This document shows, one piece after another, positions 51,018 to 60,582 of a stretch of 64,000 nucleotides of DNA. The DNA is taken from NCBI RefSeq assembly GCF_007860015.1, contig NZ_SJPS01000002.1:124898-188897 (forward strand), written 5' to 3'. Source of the DNA: Bythopirellula polymerisocia. Lineage in GTDB: Bacteria; Planctomycetota; Planctomycetia; Pirellulales; Lacipirellulaceae. The position numbers and the translations under genes are program-made. The first letter of the stretch is position 1; each line of letters begins with the position of its first letter. The notes below the pieces were generated by a model. The model was not told where the DNA came from and did no database searches. It saw only the letters and a program-made list of their open reading frames with translations.

Positions 51018-51905
51018 CTACTTATGGAGGATGGCGGCGCGGCTCTGATACTGCCACTTCTTGAATCGCGAATGGAGCGGAAAGCCGGTGAAAATTTCGC
51101 TGGGCGAGTAATGGTCGTGGACCACTTTATTGACAATCGACATGTCCGAATTTACCAGATCGGACTGCTCGCTGATGCAATCTATGATGCGGTCCAAGAG
51201 TTTGATGACTTCGGTTCGTTGGCCACCCAGAATACCGGGATTGATGACCTGGCGTTCGGCATGAAGAAGCATACCGAACTGTTTGGCAACCTCCTGACTT
51301 AAGCAACGACTTGAGCCGACCGTCTTTTCCTCGGACCCGAGAAAGAGTCGATGTTTTCCCGAGTCTTGCTCGATCAATGCGAAGGGGTCTCGCTTGAATG
51401 CCACATCGGAAATGTCCGTCAAAATTACATGGGGTTCGTCGGTCGTTCGCAGATAGTCGCGGCAGAGTCGGTGGCGATCGTGGAGGATAGGCCACTCGCC
51501 CGGTTCGACGCGGTGGAAGCGGACATGCTCAGTAGTGGCCGAGGCGATGAAGTCTGCGGGCAATCCATCGTGCAACACGACGCCGTTGAGACCCACTCGA
51601 TTCACTGTGGTCCACCAAGGGCGTAAATATGCTGCATAGTTGGTACTGATCTTTTCCCCGCGTTGGGGATCGGGCTTTGTGGTCAGCATGATCGACAGCA
51701 CCAATCCAGTGGACCGTTGGGTTGGCGTTGTCTCTACTTCTGCCAGGCGCGCGAGTCGCTCTCGAGTGAGTCGATTGCGCCAAGCTTTGCGCTGCTGTTT
51801 GGTGAGTAAGAACATGGGTCGAGATTTTGTGGGCGGGATGGGGTGCGGGGAGGATACGGGCCAGGTGATGCTGCGCCAACAGGAGAGATCGAGCAAATCA
51901 AGCAT
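51018..51905 (-). CDS. Putative glycosyltransferase with DISD motif
   Basis: 295 residues by the upstream start; ATG 51815 (MFLLTKQQRKAW) is equally possible and neither has a clear RBS. HVILTDISDVAFKRDPF has a DxD-like site preceded by hydrophobic strand, as in nucleotide-sugar transferases of the GMA12/MNN10-like type. INPGILGGQ and GFPLHSRFKKWQ resemble acceptor-loop segments. No standard family is certain. Placed between glycan genes, with FkbM 8 bp downstream, so a glycan role is likely. Confidence 0.6.
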   Translation of the reverse strand: MLDLLDLSCWRSITWPVSSPHPIPPTKSRPMFLLTKQQRKAWRNRLTRERLARLAEVETTPTQRSTGLVLSIMLTTKPDPQRGEKISTNYAAYLRPWWTTVNRVGLNGVVLHDGLPADFIASATTEHVRFHRVEPGEWPILHDRHRLCRDYLRTTDEPHVILTDISDVAFKRDPFALIEQDSGKHRLFLGSEEKTVGSSRCLSQEVAKQFGMLLHAERQVINPGILGGQRTEVIKLLDRIIDCISEQSDLVNSDMSIVNKVVHDHYSPSEIFTGFPLHSRFKKWQYQSRAAILHK

Positions 51906-52020
51906 GCACCGCTAGCAAGTGCCTCGGTGAATTGACCTTGAGGGCGGGGTTGTTCGTTGTTGGCCGATTCACTAAGGTTCGCCAAGCGCAACCACCACTT
52001 TTTCCCTGCATGGATGAAAC

Positions 52021-53055
52021 ATGCCACCGCTTCGCATAGCTCAAATCATGGCCAGCGGTCCAGTAATGGGTGGGCTTGAGAAGCATTTTGCTGACCTATG
52101 TGGCGGTCTATCGGTCGAGCACCAAGTTCTGGCGATTGCCGATCCCGCCCAAGCAAGTCATCTCTCTGCAAGTGTTCAATTCTGCCCGTTAGAATTTGCA
52201 GGCAGCCGGCGCAATCCATTCACTCTCTTGCGTCTCCATCGCGTGTTGAAATCGTTTCGTCCTGATGTGGTCCACACCCATGCAAACAAAGCTTCCCAGA
52301 TGGTGGCCAATCTTCGTTTGTTTCAAGGGGCTACTCGAGTGGCGACTGTGCATGGCTTCAAGACAAACAATCGTGTGTTTCGCCATTTTGATACGGTGAT
52401 CTGCGTGAGCCCCGCCATCCGTGATCAAGTCGATTTGCCACAGGCAGTGGTAATCCCGAACGGGATTGAACCACTCTCGATTCCAGAAACAGACAGGGAT
52501 TATCTCAAGCGCGAGCTTGGCCTTCATGACAACCGACCCATAGCAATTGCCGCCGGAAGGTTGGCAGCCGTCAAAGGTTACGCGGGACTCATTCGTGCCT
52601 GGCAAGGGATCGATGCCCACTTGGTAATTGCCGGGGAGGGTCCGGAGCGATTTGCACTGGAAACCTTGATTCAGAGAATCAATCTACGCGGCTCAGTACA
52701 CCTTATCGGGTTCCGTCGCGATGTACCTAGATTAATGTCCCAAAGTGATCTGGTGGTAATCTCCTCTGAGCGCGAAGGTTTCCCCTATGCGATGGTGGAA
52801 GCCTTGCACCTGGAGAAGGTGATCGTTTCGACGCACTTTCCTGGCGCACATGGATTCTTGCCAAACAATTTCCTGGTCAACTACGGAGATGAAGCTGGCT
52901 TACACCGCTTAATTCATCGCACGCTCAGCTCTCTAGAAAATTCCCGTCAGGCCTACCTTCCAACCTGGCAGTGGGCCAAATCCGAATTAACTGTCCAGTA
53001 TATGACTGCCGCCACGGCCCAGGTCTACTCCAAACTCATTCCACAAGCTGCGTAA
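52021..53055 (+). CDS. Glycosyltransferase family 4
   Basis: 344 residues. GT-B fold marks: the N-terminal GPVMGGLEKHFADLC loop, the middle IAIAAGRLAAVKGYAGLI and the nucleotide-sugar site SDLVVISSEREGFPYAMVEAL, where the EGFPYAMVEA replaces the usual EGFGxxxxEA. Retaining enzyme that builds an exported polysaccharide. Divergent from the minus-strand glycan genes; the first of three plus-strand genes with 34- and 3-bp gaps. Confidence 0.88.
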   Translation: MPPLRIAQIMASGPVMGGLEKHFADLCGGLSVEHQVLAIADPAQASHLSASVQFCPLEFAGSRRNPFTLLRLHRVLKSFRPDVVHTHANKASQMVANLRLFQGATRVATVHGFKTNNRVFRHFDTVICVSPAIRDQVDLPQAVVIPNGIEPLSIPETDRDYLKRELGLHDNRPIAIAAGRLAAVKGYAGLIRAWQGIDAHLVIAGEGPERFALETLIQRINLRGSVHLIGFRRDVPRLMSQSDLVVISSEREGFPYAMVEALHLEKVIVSTHFPGAHGFLPNNFLVNYGDEAGLHRLIHRTLSSLENSRQAYLPTWQWAKSELTVQYMTAATAQVYSKLIPQAA

Positions 53056-53089
53056 TCAAATTCTGAGATAGCGACCGAGGCAACCAGAC

Positions 53090-53875
53090 ATGAACGATAT
53101 ACCAGACCTCCTGACTGCAACGCAGAAGCTCTGCTATCGAATTCTGCCGATGAAGCTTTATGCAGCGATAAAGGCACGGCGCAATCTACGTCGCTACGAA
53201 CCAGAACTAAGCATTCTGCCGCTGCTAGTTGATCCCAATCGAACCAGTGTCGATGCAGGCGCCAATCGTGGGAGCTACACTTATTTTCTCTCCCGCTTGT
53301 CGCAGCACGTCTACGCCTACGAACCCAATCCCGCGATGAGGTGGATTCTCAAACGTGTGGCCGCTGAGAACGTGACTGTCTCCAAAGCGGCCTTGTCGGA
53401 TGAAAGCGGCATAGCTGAATTTGCAGTCCCCAAATCAAAGACATTCTTTCGCAATAATGCCGGCAGCCTGGAGGTTGATCAACTCGCCGAAGCAAGTCCA
53501 GATCTTGTGCGGTTTCAGGTACCGACAGCGAGGCTCGACGATCTTGGCGTTTCCAATGTGGGGTTTATGAAAATCGACGTCGAGGGACATGAACGCAAGG
53601 TCTTGCTAGGTGCACAGCGAGTGATCGAGCGCGATCACCCAGTCCTACTGATCGAAATGATGGACTCACTGACCCAAGGGGAGCTGCGCGAGTCGGTTGA
53701 ATTCGTCGAGCGAAGAGGGTATCGCAGCTTCCTTATTGTTGACAAGCGAATCATCGACTATCGCCTTGCCGTCCGCATGAACCACCTGACGGAAGTCTGG
53801 GACAGACACAATCCTCATGTCCGCTCCAATAACATTCTATTCCTGCCCATCGAACGGCAGAAAGCAGCCGCCTAA
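53090..53875 (+). CDS. FkbM family methyltransferase (second copy)
   Basis: 261 residues. SVDAGANRGSYTYFLSRL is the SAM-binding glycine loop and VYAYEPNPAMRWIL follows as usual; GFMKIDVEGHERKVLLGAQ is the FkbM signature. N-terminus is hydrophobic only at SAM site, so cytoplasmic. Operon partner of the flanking glycosyltransferases; likely caps or decorates the same glycan. Differs much from the copy at 50281. Confidence 0.88.
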   Translation: MNDIPDLLTATQKLCYRILPMKLYAAIKARRNLRRYEPELSILPLLVDPNRTSVDAGANRGSYTYFLSRLSQHVYAYEPNPAMRWILKRVAAENVTVSKAALSDESGIAEFAVPKSKTFFRNNAGSLEVDQLAEASPDLVRFQVPTARLDDLGVSNVGFMKIDVEGHERKVLLGAQRVIERDHPVLLIEMMDSLTQGELRESVEFVERRGYRSFLIVDKRIIDYRLAVRMNHLTEVWDRHNPHVRSNNILFLPIERQKAAA

Positions 53876-53878
53876 ATC

Positions 53879-54700
53879 ATGACAGAATCCAGCCGCATAC
53901 CAGTCTCAGTCTACATTATTGCGAAAAACGAAGCGGATCGCATTGGTCGGGCGATTCGCTCTGTATGCGATTGGGTCGATGAAGTGATCGTGGTTGAATC
54001 CGGGAGCGATGACGACACCGCGCAAGTCGCCGAGCAGGCCGGGGCGCGGGTGATGCACAATCCATGGTCCGGCTATGGCCCGCAGAAACGATTCGCCGAG
54101 GATCAATGCCGCAACGGTTGGCTGTTGATGCTCGATGCCGACGAAGAGGTAAGCCCTGCGTTGGCGAGCGAAATTCAGGAGATATTTCGCCTGCCGGTGA
54201 ACGTCGACGCCTTCTGGATGCAGGTGACGGATATGCTGCCCGGAGAAGATCGTCCCAAGTGGTTTGCTTACAGCTACACGATCCTGAGGCTCTACAACCG
54301 GCAGCGGGGAAGGTGCTCCAACCACGCGTATCAAGACCGTGTCGAGATAGCAGGCAATAATCTGGGCGAATTGTCCGGACGCATCTGGCACCATTCTTTC
54401 CGGAGTTGGGAAGCGACGGTCGCGAAGCTCAATTTTTATTCTTCGCAAGTTGCCCGCGACCGTGTCCATCGGCGGATGCCGATGCTGGGACTCAGGCTTT
54501 TTACAGAATTTCCCCTCCAATTCTTGAAATGCTATTTTGGGCGGCGATTCTGCTTGCGAGGTTCCATGGGACTGGCGATGAGTATCACGGTTGCCTATTT
54601 GAATCTGCTGCGGCTCTTAAAAACCGCAGAAGCCAAACGGCAACTCACTCGCGAGGAGAGTGCGACCCAATCCTCAAGCGACCTCACGGCAGCAGCTTGA
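53879..54700 (+). CDS. Glycosyltransferase family 2 (WaaE/KdtX-like)
   Basis: 273 residues starting 3 bases after the FkbM gene. SVYIIAKNEADRIGRAI, VVESGSDDDTAQVAEQAGA and LLMLDADEEV (DxD site) are GT-A marks of the beta-1,4-glucosyltransferase/WaaE-like type. YNRQRGRCSNHAYQDRV and IWHHSFRSWEATVAKLNFYSS continue the family pattern. Probable cytoplasmic enzyme acting at the membrane on lipid-linked sugars. Its end overlaps the next convergent gene by 17 bases. Confidence 0.88.
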   Translation: MTESSRIPVSVYIIAKNEADRIGRAIRSVCDWVDEVIVVESGSDDDTAQVAEQAGARVMHNPWSGYGPQKRFAEDQCRNGWLLMLDADEEVSPALASEIQEIFRLPVNVDAFWMQVTDMLPGEDRPKWFAYSYTILRLYNRQRGRCSNHAYQDRVEIAGNNLGELSGRIWHHSFRSWEATVAKLNFYSSQVARDRVHRRMPMLGLRLFTEFPLQFLKCYFGRRFCLRGSMGLAMSITVAYLNLLRLLKTAEAKRQLTREESATQSSSDLTAAA

Positions 54701-55235
54701 ACGAGTCGATGACTTCAGTTGCTTGTTCTGCATTCACAAAGTCGGGTGCGCCTATTACCAAAATTTGGTACAGTCTCGTCCCGACCATATAGAAGCGACA
54801 TCGTGCCTCCCCCTGAGCGCGTGGAATGGTCAATCGAAAGTTGAGGCCGGGATGGACTTCATTTAACTTGAGACTCTTACTCTCAAGAAGCTCCCCTTCA
54901 AACGCACCTAGAAGTCGATCGCGGCCAGATTCAAGGGCGAGCTCCATTTCTTTCGGCGGCTTTCCCTTCAAGTTCGGATTATCTTGGTAGGAAACAAGAT
55001 AGACTCCTTGTGCCGCTGGAGTCGAGAACTGGTGCTGCGTCTCCTTGGCGTCACCCACCTCAGTAGTCTCGTGAACCGGCTCCCCTAGCAGGTGAACACT
55101 GAATTTCCCCTCTTTCGACCTGAATTCAGTTAATTGGGCAGCAGACTGCGGTTCAGCCGCTTGCGACGTAGCGATCGGCAGCAAGAGGAAGACGGCAGTA
55201 GCAATTACGGATCGCATAGGAAAAGAGTTGAACAT
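54684..55235 (-). CDS. Secreted protein of unknown function
   Basis: 183 residues. Signal peptide 1-26 (MFNSFPMRSVIATAVFLLLP then AAEPQ). The rest is a small alpha/beta domain with FRSKEGKFSVHLLGEP and QFSTPAAQGVYLVSYQD and a closing region (YQILVIGAP, SFKLLP). No catalytic residues recognised. The end overlaps by 17 bases the glycosyltransferase gene on the other strand. Probably periplasmic or lipoprotein-like without a lipobox. Confidence 0.65.
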   Translation of the reverse strand: MFNSFPMRSVIATAVFLLLPIATSQAAEPQSAAQLTEFRSKEGKFSVHLLGEPVHETTEVGDAKETQHQFSTPAAQGVYLVSYQDNPNLKGKPPKEMELALESGRDRLLGAFEGELLESKSLKLNEVHPGLNFRLTIPRAQGEARCRFYMVGTRLYQILVIGAPDFVNAEQATEVIDSFKLLP

Positions 55236-55505
55236 TAAGTCCCCCAGCTAGAATCGAGCACTTTCGTAAGTTGTTCTACAAAAGTGAATCCTTGTCGCAA
55301 AGTAACAACTAAAGATCGTACATTTTCTCCTGAGTGCATCAAGGGGACTCTTTTCGCCCCGTTCCGATGCACGTCCAGACGCAGGTTCGCATTCTGCGTT
55401 GATGGCTGTAGTGATCATTTTCTTGCTCCTGAGAAATCAAGTACTGCACACCGATATGCGGGGCAGGTAAAAGAGATGCGGGCACCGACTTCTTTCGCCG
55501 ATGCA

Positions 55506-57275
55506 TCAGTGGATTTGGGCGTTTTCGATTTCGTCGAGAGCGAGATACGCGGCGGCAATGCTCTCACCAGCTAGTTTCCTTCTCCACGATTCAGCGGACG
55601 CGTTGCCAGTTCTCAGTGCGCGCCAGTACAGCCAAACCGAGACAACTAAGCCGATAATCCCGATAACCAACGACGGAACAAGCGAATTTCGGTAGACCAC
55701 CACGGCGTCGAAGCCCAAGGCAACGGCCACGGGAATCCACATCAGCCACCACACAAATCCAATGACGACGCCGGCACGCAGATAGCCAGATCGCAGGCTG
55801 TCGAGCTTATTGCGGATTTCGACAACCGATTTGGAGTAGTCGATTTTTCGGATTCTAGTACAGACGAGCAACCCTTGCGCTATCACGATCACACCATACA
55901 CGTGCAAAATGACTCCGCTCACAACTCGATGCGGAATCTCCGTATTGCGAGCCCAGCACTGTACTCCTAGCACGATCAGTGCAATGCCGAACAGCACCTG
56001 CAGCACCTGTCCGCGGAAGAGTGGTTGCAGTGATTTCTCGACTCTTTCCAACAGTTGGCGTCGGGTCAATAACATCCGCCCGGCGAGTTCCTGATGTGCC
56101 AAACTTGCGGTTGCGGATTCTTGGTCGTCTTGAGGTTTCGCCTCGTAGACAACGGTACGCGCAAGCGCTGAATTGCTAGTCGAAGTAATCGATTGCACGT
56201 CAGATTTAACCTGGCTGGCGTGCTGATAGCGGAGCTGCGGCTCTTTCTCAAGCGTGCGTAGTACGACTTCATCAAGTCGTACGTCGATTTCGACTTTCTT
56301 CGACGGGGCTGCGAAACGTCCAATCGGGAGTTCGCCGGTCAGCATTTCGTAAAAGACCACACCTAGCGAATAGATGTCCGCACGGTGATCGACGTTGTGA
56401 GAGCCTTCCAACTGTTCGGGCGCCATGTACCGAGGTGTGCCCATGACTTGATGCGTTCCTGTGAGCATCTCCTGTTGACTCTCGTTTCCGAGTATCCGCG
56501 AGAGACCGAAATCGGCGATCTTCACGACGCCGTCAACGGCAACCAGGATGTTCTCGGGCTTGATGTCGCGGTGGACAATACCCTTGTCGTGTGCGAACTG
56601 CAGTGCATCGCAGAGGTGCGGCACAATGGCTAGCGCGTGTTCGGGCGCCAGTTGTCCTGCTTTAACAATATCTCGGAGCGTTGAACCATCCACAAATTCC
56701 ATGAGAAAGTAGTAGGTGTCTTCGACATTTCCGAATTCATAGACGGACACGATATTGGGGTGACTCAGTTTTGCCAAAGTCCGTGCTTCCCGCGTGAAAC
56801 GTAGTGCAAACTTAACGTCGTGACCAAATTCTTCCGGCAGAATCTTCAGCGCAACCAGGCGGTCGAGCCCCGATTGACGCGCCTTGTACACGGCGCCCAT
56901 GCCGCCTGCGCCAATGAGCTCAATGATTTCCAGCGCCGGAAAAAGTTCAGCTAGTCGGCCCACAGTCGGTGGTTCGAAAGCGCCTATCCGTCGGTCACCT
57001 TCGTTGAGAACGTCATTGATTACTTTTGATTTTTCCTGAAATCGATCGAGGTATTCCTGCTTAGTCGGCGTTTCACCGCGACGTCGCCGGTAGTCGATGT
57101 CCAGAACGATAAGTTCAGCCAGCAAGACGTCTTGCTCGACGGGTGAGATATCCTTAGCAAGCATGGATTCGATCGTCGGCGGCTCGTTGGACTGCCACTT
57201 TCGTTCAAATTCTGCGCAGAGATCATCAATGCGTTCCAGGGCTGCAATCGGTAGTTTTTTCTTACGGATGCTCAT
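55506..57275 (-). CDS. Membrane serine/threonine protein kinase
   Basis: 589 residues. The kinase domain (about 117-375) is complete: GAGGMGAVY (122-130), K144 in VALKIL, HRDIKPEN (235-242), DFGLS (255-259) and MAPEQLEG (284-291). The C-terminus from about 435 has four hydrophobic helices and a short tail. Directly downstream of, and overlapping by 14 bases, the ECF sigma gene, so translation is probably coupled. The pair matches the planctomycete ECF-STK pattern, in which the kinase is thought to control the sigma factor. Confidence 0.92.
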   Translation of the reverse strand: MSIRKKKLPIAALERIDDLCAEFERKWQSNEPPTIESMLAKDISPVEQDVLLAELIVLDIDYRRRRGETPTKQEYLDRFQEKSKVINDVLNEGDRRIGAFEPPTVGRLAELFPALEIIELIGAGGMGAVYKARQSGLDRLVALKILPEEFGHDVKFALRFTREARTLAKLSHPNIVSVYEFGNVEDTYYFLMEFVDGSTLRDIVKAGQLAPEHALAIVPHLCDALQFAHDKGIVHRDIKPENILVAVDGVVKIADFGLSRILGNESQQEMLTGTHQVMGTPRYMAPEQLEGSHNVDHRADIYSLGVVFYEMLTGELPIGRFAAPSKKVEIDVRLDEVVLRTLEKEPQLRYQHASQVKSDVQSITSTSNSALARTVVYEAKPQDDQESATASLAHQELAGRMLLTRRQLLERVEKSLQPLFRGQVLQVLFGIALIVLGVQCWARNTEIPHRVVSGVILHVYGVIVIAQGLLVCTRIRKIDYSKSVVEIRNKLDSLRSGYLRAGVVIGFVWWLMWIPVAVALGFDAVVVYRNSLVPSLVIGIIGLVVSVWLYWRALRTGNASAESWRRKLAGESIAAAYLALDEIENAQIH

Positions 57276-57873
57276 GGGGGTCGACCAATTCCTGCTGACA
57301 TTTTTCTCGAATTAGGTTCAGACGACGTTCTATCGTCCGTTCAGAGCATCCAAAACGCTGTGCAATTTCCGCGTTTGTATACCCCTCTAACTTGGCAACC
57401 GCTAAATCCCTAATCTGCCCGACACCTAAATGAGAAAAAAGTTGTTCCACAGATTCCTGCATCATCAGCTCCATTTCCGGAGAGGGTTCGTCGCCGATCG
57501 CTTCGATAACTTGCTTATCTTCACCAGCGTGGTCCAATGAATGGAGTCGTACGTTGCCGCCACGTCGCTGCCGCAAATCGTGTCTTCGCTTGTCGACCAC
57601 CTTCCTAGCTGCCATTCGAAGTAAAAGCCGCCACAGATCGTCTCGATCGGACAAGTCGGGAAAACGCCCGTTTTCAGCCGCGTTGTAGAAACTGTCGAAG
57701 ACGCTCAACACGATATCGTCCTCGTCCGAGACGGCTCGATTTTGCCCATTCAGCCGGGCTCGAACTGAACGCACAAGTCGGTCAAAGTAGTGCTGCCAAA
57801 TGCGAGTCGCGGCGGCCGAATCACCAGCCTTCACTAATTCAATCCAGTGGCTGATATTCGTGCTTTTGGACAT
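57262..57873 (-). CDS. ECF-type RNA polymerase sigma factor (planctomycete STK-linked type)
   Basis: 203 residues. Sigma region 2 is in the middle of the N-terminal half (DEDDIVLSVFDSFYNAA, FPDLSDRDDLWRLLLRMA) and region 4 at the end (IRDLAVAKLEGYTNAEIAQRFGCSERTIERRL), a clear helix-turn-helix. No anti-sigma factor is nearby; instead a kinase gene overlaps its 3' end. Probably directs transcription of a stress or envelope set; the target promoters are unknown. Its promoter lies in the 406-bp gap upstream. Confidence 0.9.
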   Translation of the reverse strand: MSKSTNISHWIELVKAGDSAAATRIWQHYFDRLVRSVRARLNGQNRAVSDEDDIVLSVFDSFYNAAENGRFPDLSDRDDLWRLLLRMAARKVVDKRRHDLRQRRGGNVRLHSLDHAGEDKQVIEAIGDEPSPEMELMMQESVEQLFSHLGVGQIRDLAVAKLEGYTNAEIAQRFGCSERTIERRLNLIREKCQQELVDPHEHP

Positions 57874-58279
57874 ACAGGAAGGCCGACAGATGAAAAAATG
57901 GAAGGAGGAACAGAGGCACGTAAGTCAATGGTACCACATCTTCCCTCATCATCGAACTCGGATGTTGCCTGGCCAGATGGAGTTTCAAAACAGTCCGCCC
58001 AATAACTACTTCTAAATTCGAGGTCTCATACCATCCAGACGGGAACTAGATCAGAGGATAATGTTGCTTCCGTCTGGCTTTGGAACGCCCCACGGAACTT
58101 CGCCGGTAGAGACACCTTCTGGCCGAATGCAAAAATCACGAATCTGTGTCGGCTGGACAAACACCAGCCAGCTTGCTTGCTCACGAACTGCACGAAGTCG
58201 GATTCACCTCTGCGGCAATCAACGTTCAGCTACGTGCGGGTGGCCCAATTAGGATGACCTTGCCCTGCATACATTGCAG
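57874..58279. other. 406-base gap, promoter region of the sigma factor
   Basis: Minus-strand genes on both sides. I see no gene of quality; frames here are short and lack RBS. The part next to 57873 is the likely promoter and leader for the sigma-kinase pair. No strong terminator for the glycosyltransferase gene that ends at 58280 is apparent. Confidence 0.45.
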
Positions 58280-59428
58280 TCACACCTGCTCAACTAACTC
58301 TTCATACAAGTCAATTTCTTTGGCGAGCAGCGTTGGTAGGTCGAATTCATTCGTGGGTTCGGGTGGGGGAAGTTCTCCTCGATAAACGGCACTGATTTTC
58401 TCCGCCATGGCATCGGTGTCTTCCAGCGGCACGCGACCCTGGGGATAGACCTTGCCAAGGACCTCGCCGACCCCGCCGTGATCGTATCCCAAAGTGGGCC
58501 GGCCGAGTTTCACTGCCTCCAGCACCGTACGACCAAAACTTTCGGGGGGCTTGATTGAAGTGGAAACGACGACATCGCTGACGCACATGATTTCACGTAA
58601 GTCGGAACGATGCCCAGTGAACGTGACGCTATCCAGCAACCCAAGTCGCGTGACCTCAGAGTGAAGGCTTTCAGCATACTGTCGGCGTCGCGGGTCAACG
58701 CCTCCTACGATCAAGCCATGTACGGGTATCTTGGATGGCCGGAGTTTACTAATCGCCTGGAGAAAATCAAAGTGCCCCTTGAATCGAGTTAGCCTGCCAG
58801 GCAGGAGGACGACGAACTTCCCCGCAAGTTGAGGAAACTCTACATTCCATTGAGAAGTCCAGGCTTCATCGGGGCGATAGTCGTAGGGAAAGTCCTGCGC
58901 ATCGACCCCGCGATGAATAACCAACACCTTGCTCGGATCAGTATTGGGATAGTTTTTGAGGATGTAGTCGCGACAGCAATTTGATACAGCGATCACCAGC
59001 TCGCCATAGGTCATCACTTTGCTGTACCAGTTCACAGAGTTGAGCCCATGTACTGTGGTCACCAGCCGGGGGCGCGATTCAGGTCGCATACGCTTCCAAG
59101 CCAGTAGCGTCACCCACGCGGGCATCCGCGAGCGTACGTGGACCAAATCAGCCTGAGTATGTTGCAAAACCCGACGTAGTTTGCCAGCCTGCAAGAGTGT
59201 GAGTGGGGACTTCTTGCCCAGATCGAGCATGATATGCTCCCCGCCGGCACTTTGCAGCTTTTCGACCAACCTTCCCCCCGCAGAGACTACGATGCTGCGG
59301 TGCCCCCGTTCGACAAGAGCGGCAGATACTTCCAGCGTGCCCCGCTCCACTCCCCCACTCTCCAGCGCAGGCAGAATTTGCACAACTGTCAGCGGGCGAT
59401 CATGTTTAATTGCTTCGAGATGATTCAA
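58280..59428 (-). CDS. Glycosyltransferase family 4 (WaaG-like)
   Basis: 382 residues. GT-B fold marks: VVQILPALESGGVERGTLEV at the N-terminus, VVLLPGRLTRFKGHFDFLQA in the middle and SDVVVSTSIKPPESFGRTVLEAV at the nucleotide-sugar site. ESFGRTVLEA is the retaining GT4 motif. Function: adds a hexose to lipid-linked or lipid A-linked glycan. Stands away from the main glycan cluster, after the kinase pair; ends of the neighbours leave 14 bases to the PIN-TRAM gene. Confidence 0.88.
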   Translation of the reverse strand: MNHLEAIKHDRPLTVVQILPALESGGVERGTLEVSAALVERGHRSIVVSAGGRLVEKLQSAGGEHIMLDLGKKSPLTLLQAGKLRRVLQHTQADLVHVRSRMPAWVTLLAWKRMRPESRPRLVTTVHGLNSVNWYSKVMTYGELVIAVSNCCRDYILKNYPNTDPSKVLVIHRGVDAQDFPYDYRPDEAWTSQWNVEFPQLAGKFVVLLPGRLTRFKGHFDFLQAISKLRPSKIPVHGLIVGGVDPRRRQYAESLHSEVTRLGLLDSVTFTGHRSDLREIMCVSDVVVSTSIKPPESFGRTVLEAVKLGRPTLGYDHGGVGEVLGKVYPQGRVPLEDTDAMAEKISAVYRGELPPPEPTNEFDLPTLLAKEIDLYEELVEQV

Positions 59429-59442
59429 GTGGCATAAAGCCT

Positions 59443-60465
59443 TTAACCGTCATAGTTCTCAACTTTTCCAAAGATCATGCGCCCGGCGCTGGTTTGCAGG
59501 ACGCTGGTTACGTTGACCCCCACATTCTGACCTACGTATTCGCGGCCTCCTTCGACGACAATCATGGTGCCATCTTCCAGGTAGCCTACCCCCTGGCCCG
59601 CCTCTTCGCCCGTTTTGATGATTCGAACTTCTAGCTGTTCGCCAGGTAGGAAGATCGGCTTCAGGGCATTAGAAAGGTCGTTGAGATTGATCACACCAAC
59701 GCTGTGCAGTTTGGCCACCTTGTTGAGATTGTAGTCGTTGGTTACGACCTTCCCTTCGAGGTGTTTGGCCAATAGCACCAGTTTCTGGTCGACAGTGTGG
59801 CCGGCAAACTGGGGCAACTCGCGATCGAAGATTTGCAGGTCGACCTTGGGGTCTGAGCGAAGTCGATTGAGGATATCCAAGCCTCGACGTCCACGGGCGC
59901 GGCGGAGTCGATCGCTCGAGTCGGCGATTGCCTGCAACTCGGCCACCACAAATTGCGGCATGATCAATTGATTATCGATGATGTGAGTCTCGACCACGTC
60001 GGCGATGCGACCATCGATTACCACGCTCGTGTCGAGCACGTAAGGTTTGAGACCTTTGATTTCCTTCGCAAATTCCACATAGGGAATTATGAAGCGGAAG
60101 TCATCCTTCGTTTGTAACAGCACGCTAATGCACAAGTAGCAGACGACCGTAGCTAATGCAAGCCTTATCCAGTCAGGCAACCACGTAGGTTGTGTTGGCA
60201 AGAGAGGCTGGAGTGCGATTTGCAGGACGTAAGTAAGGAACAAGCCAATGATCATGCCAAAATAAACGGCTGTGATCGTGTTGAGTTGTTTTCGCCGGAT
60301 ACGAGCGTCAGCTACAAGAACCCCGATCGCTACGAGTAAGACTCCCAGGAAGGCCCCCCAGGGTAGCAAAGCATTATCACTTCTGAGCGAATCGGTTTGC
60401 AGAAGCTGAAACCCCAAAGTGATGGCCAACATGAGGAACAAACAACGCAGAATCAGGAGGGCCAT
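59443..60465 (-). CDS. PIN-TRAM membrane protein (YacL-like)
   Basis: 340 residues. Four hydrophobic segments up to about 115 (e.g. LLILRCLFLMLAITLGF, FGMIIGLFLTYVLQIAL), then a PIN domain from YVLDTSVVIDGRIADV with acidic residues for metal binding, and a C-terminal TRAM domain (YLEDGTMIVVEGGREYVGQ). B. subtilis YacL has the same layout. A nuclease or RNA-binding role is likely but not shown. Upstream 117 bp of dgt-like gene on the same strand. Confidence 0.9.
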   Translation of the reverse strand: MALLILRCLFLMLAITLGFQLLQTDSLRSDNALLPWGAFLGVLLVAIGVLVADARIRRKQLNTITAVYFGMIIGLFLTYVLQIALQPLLPTQPTWLPDWIRLALATVVCYLCISVLLQTKDDFRFIIPYVEFAKEIKGLKPYVLDTSVVIDGRIADVVETHIIDNQLIMPQFVVAELQAIADSSDRLRRARGRRGLDILNRLRSDPKVDLQIFDRELPQFAGHTVDQKLVLLAKHLEGKVVTNDYNLNKVAKLHSVGVINLNDLSNALKPIFLPGEQLEVRIIKTGEEAGQGVGYLEDGTMIVVEGGREYVGQNVGVNVTSVLQTSAGRMIFGKVENYDG

Positions 60466-60582
60466 AGAATTATGCAGGGGAGAGATAATGGGTTGGGTCA
60501 GAGCCGTATTGACTATCTCGCGGCACTGGATATGAACTCTTCATTCTACCACCAGGCCGCTGGCGAGTCAGCCCATTTATCG

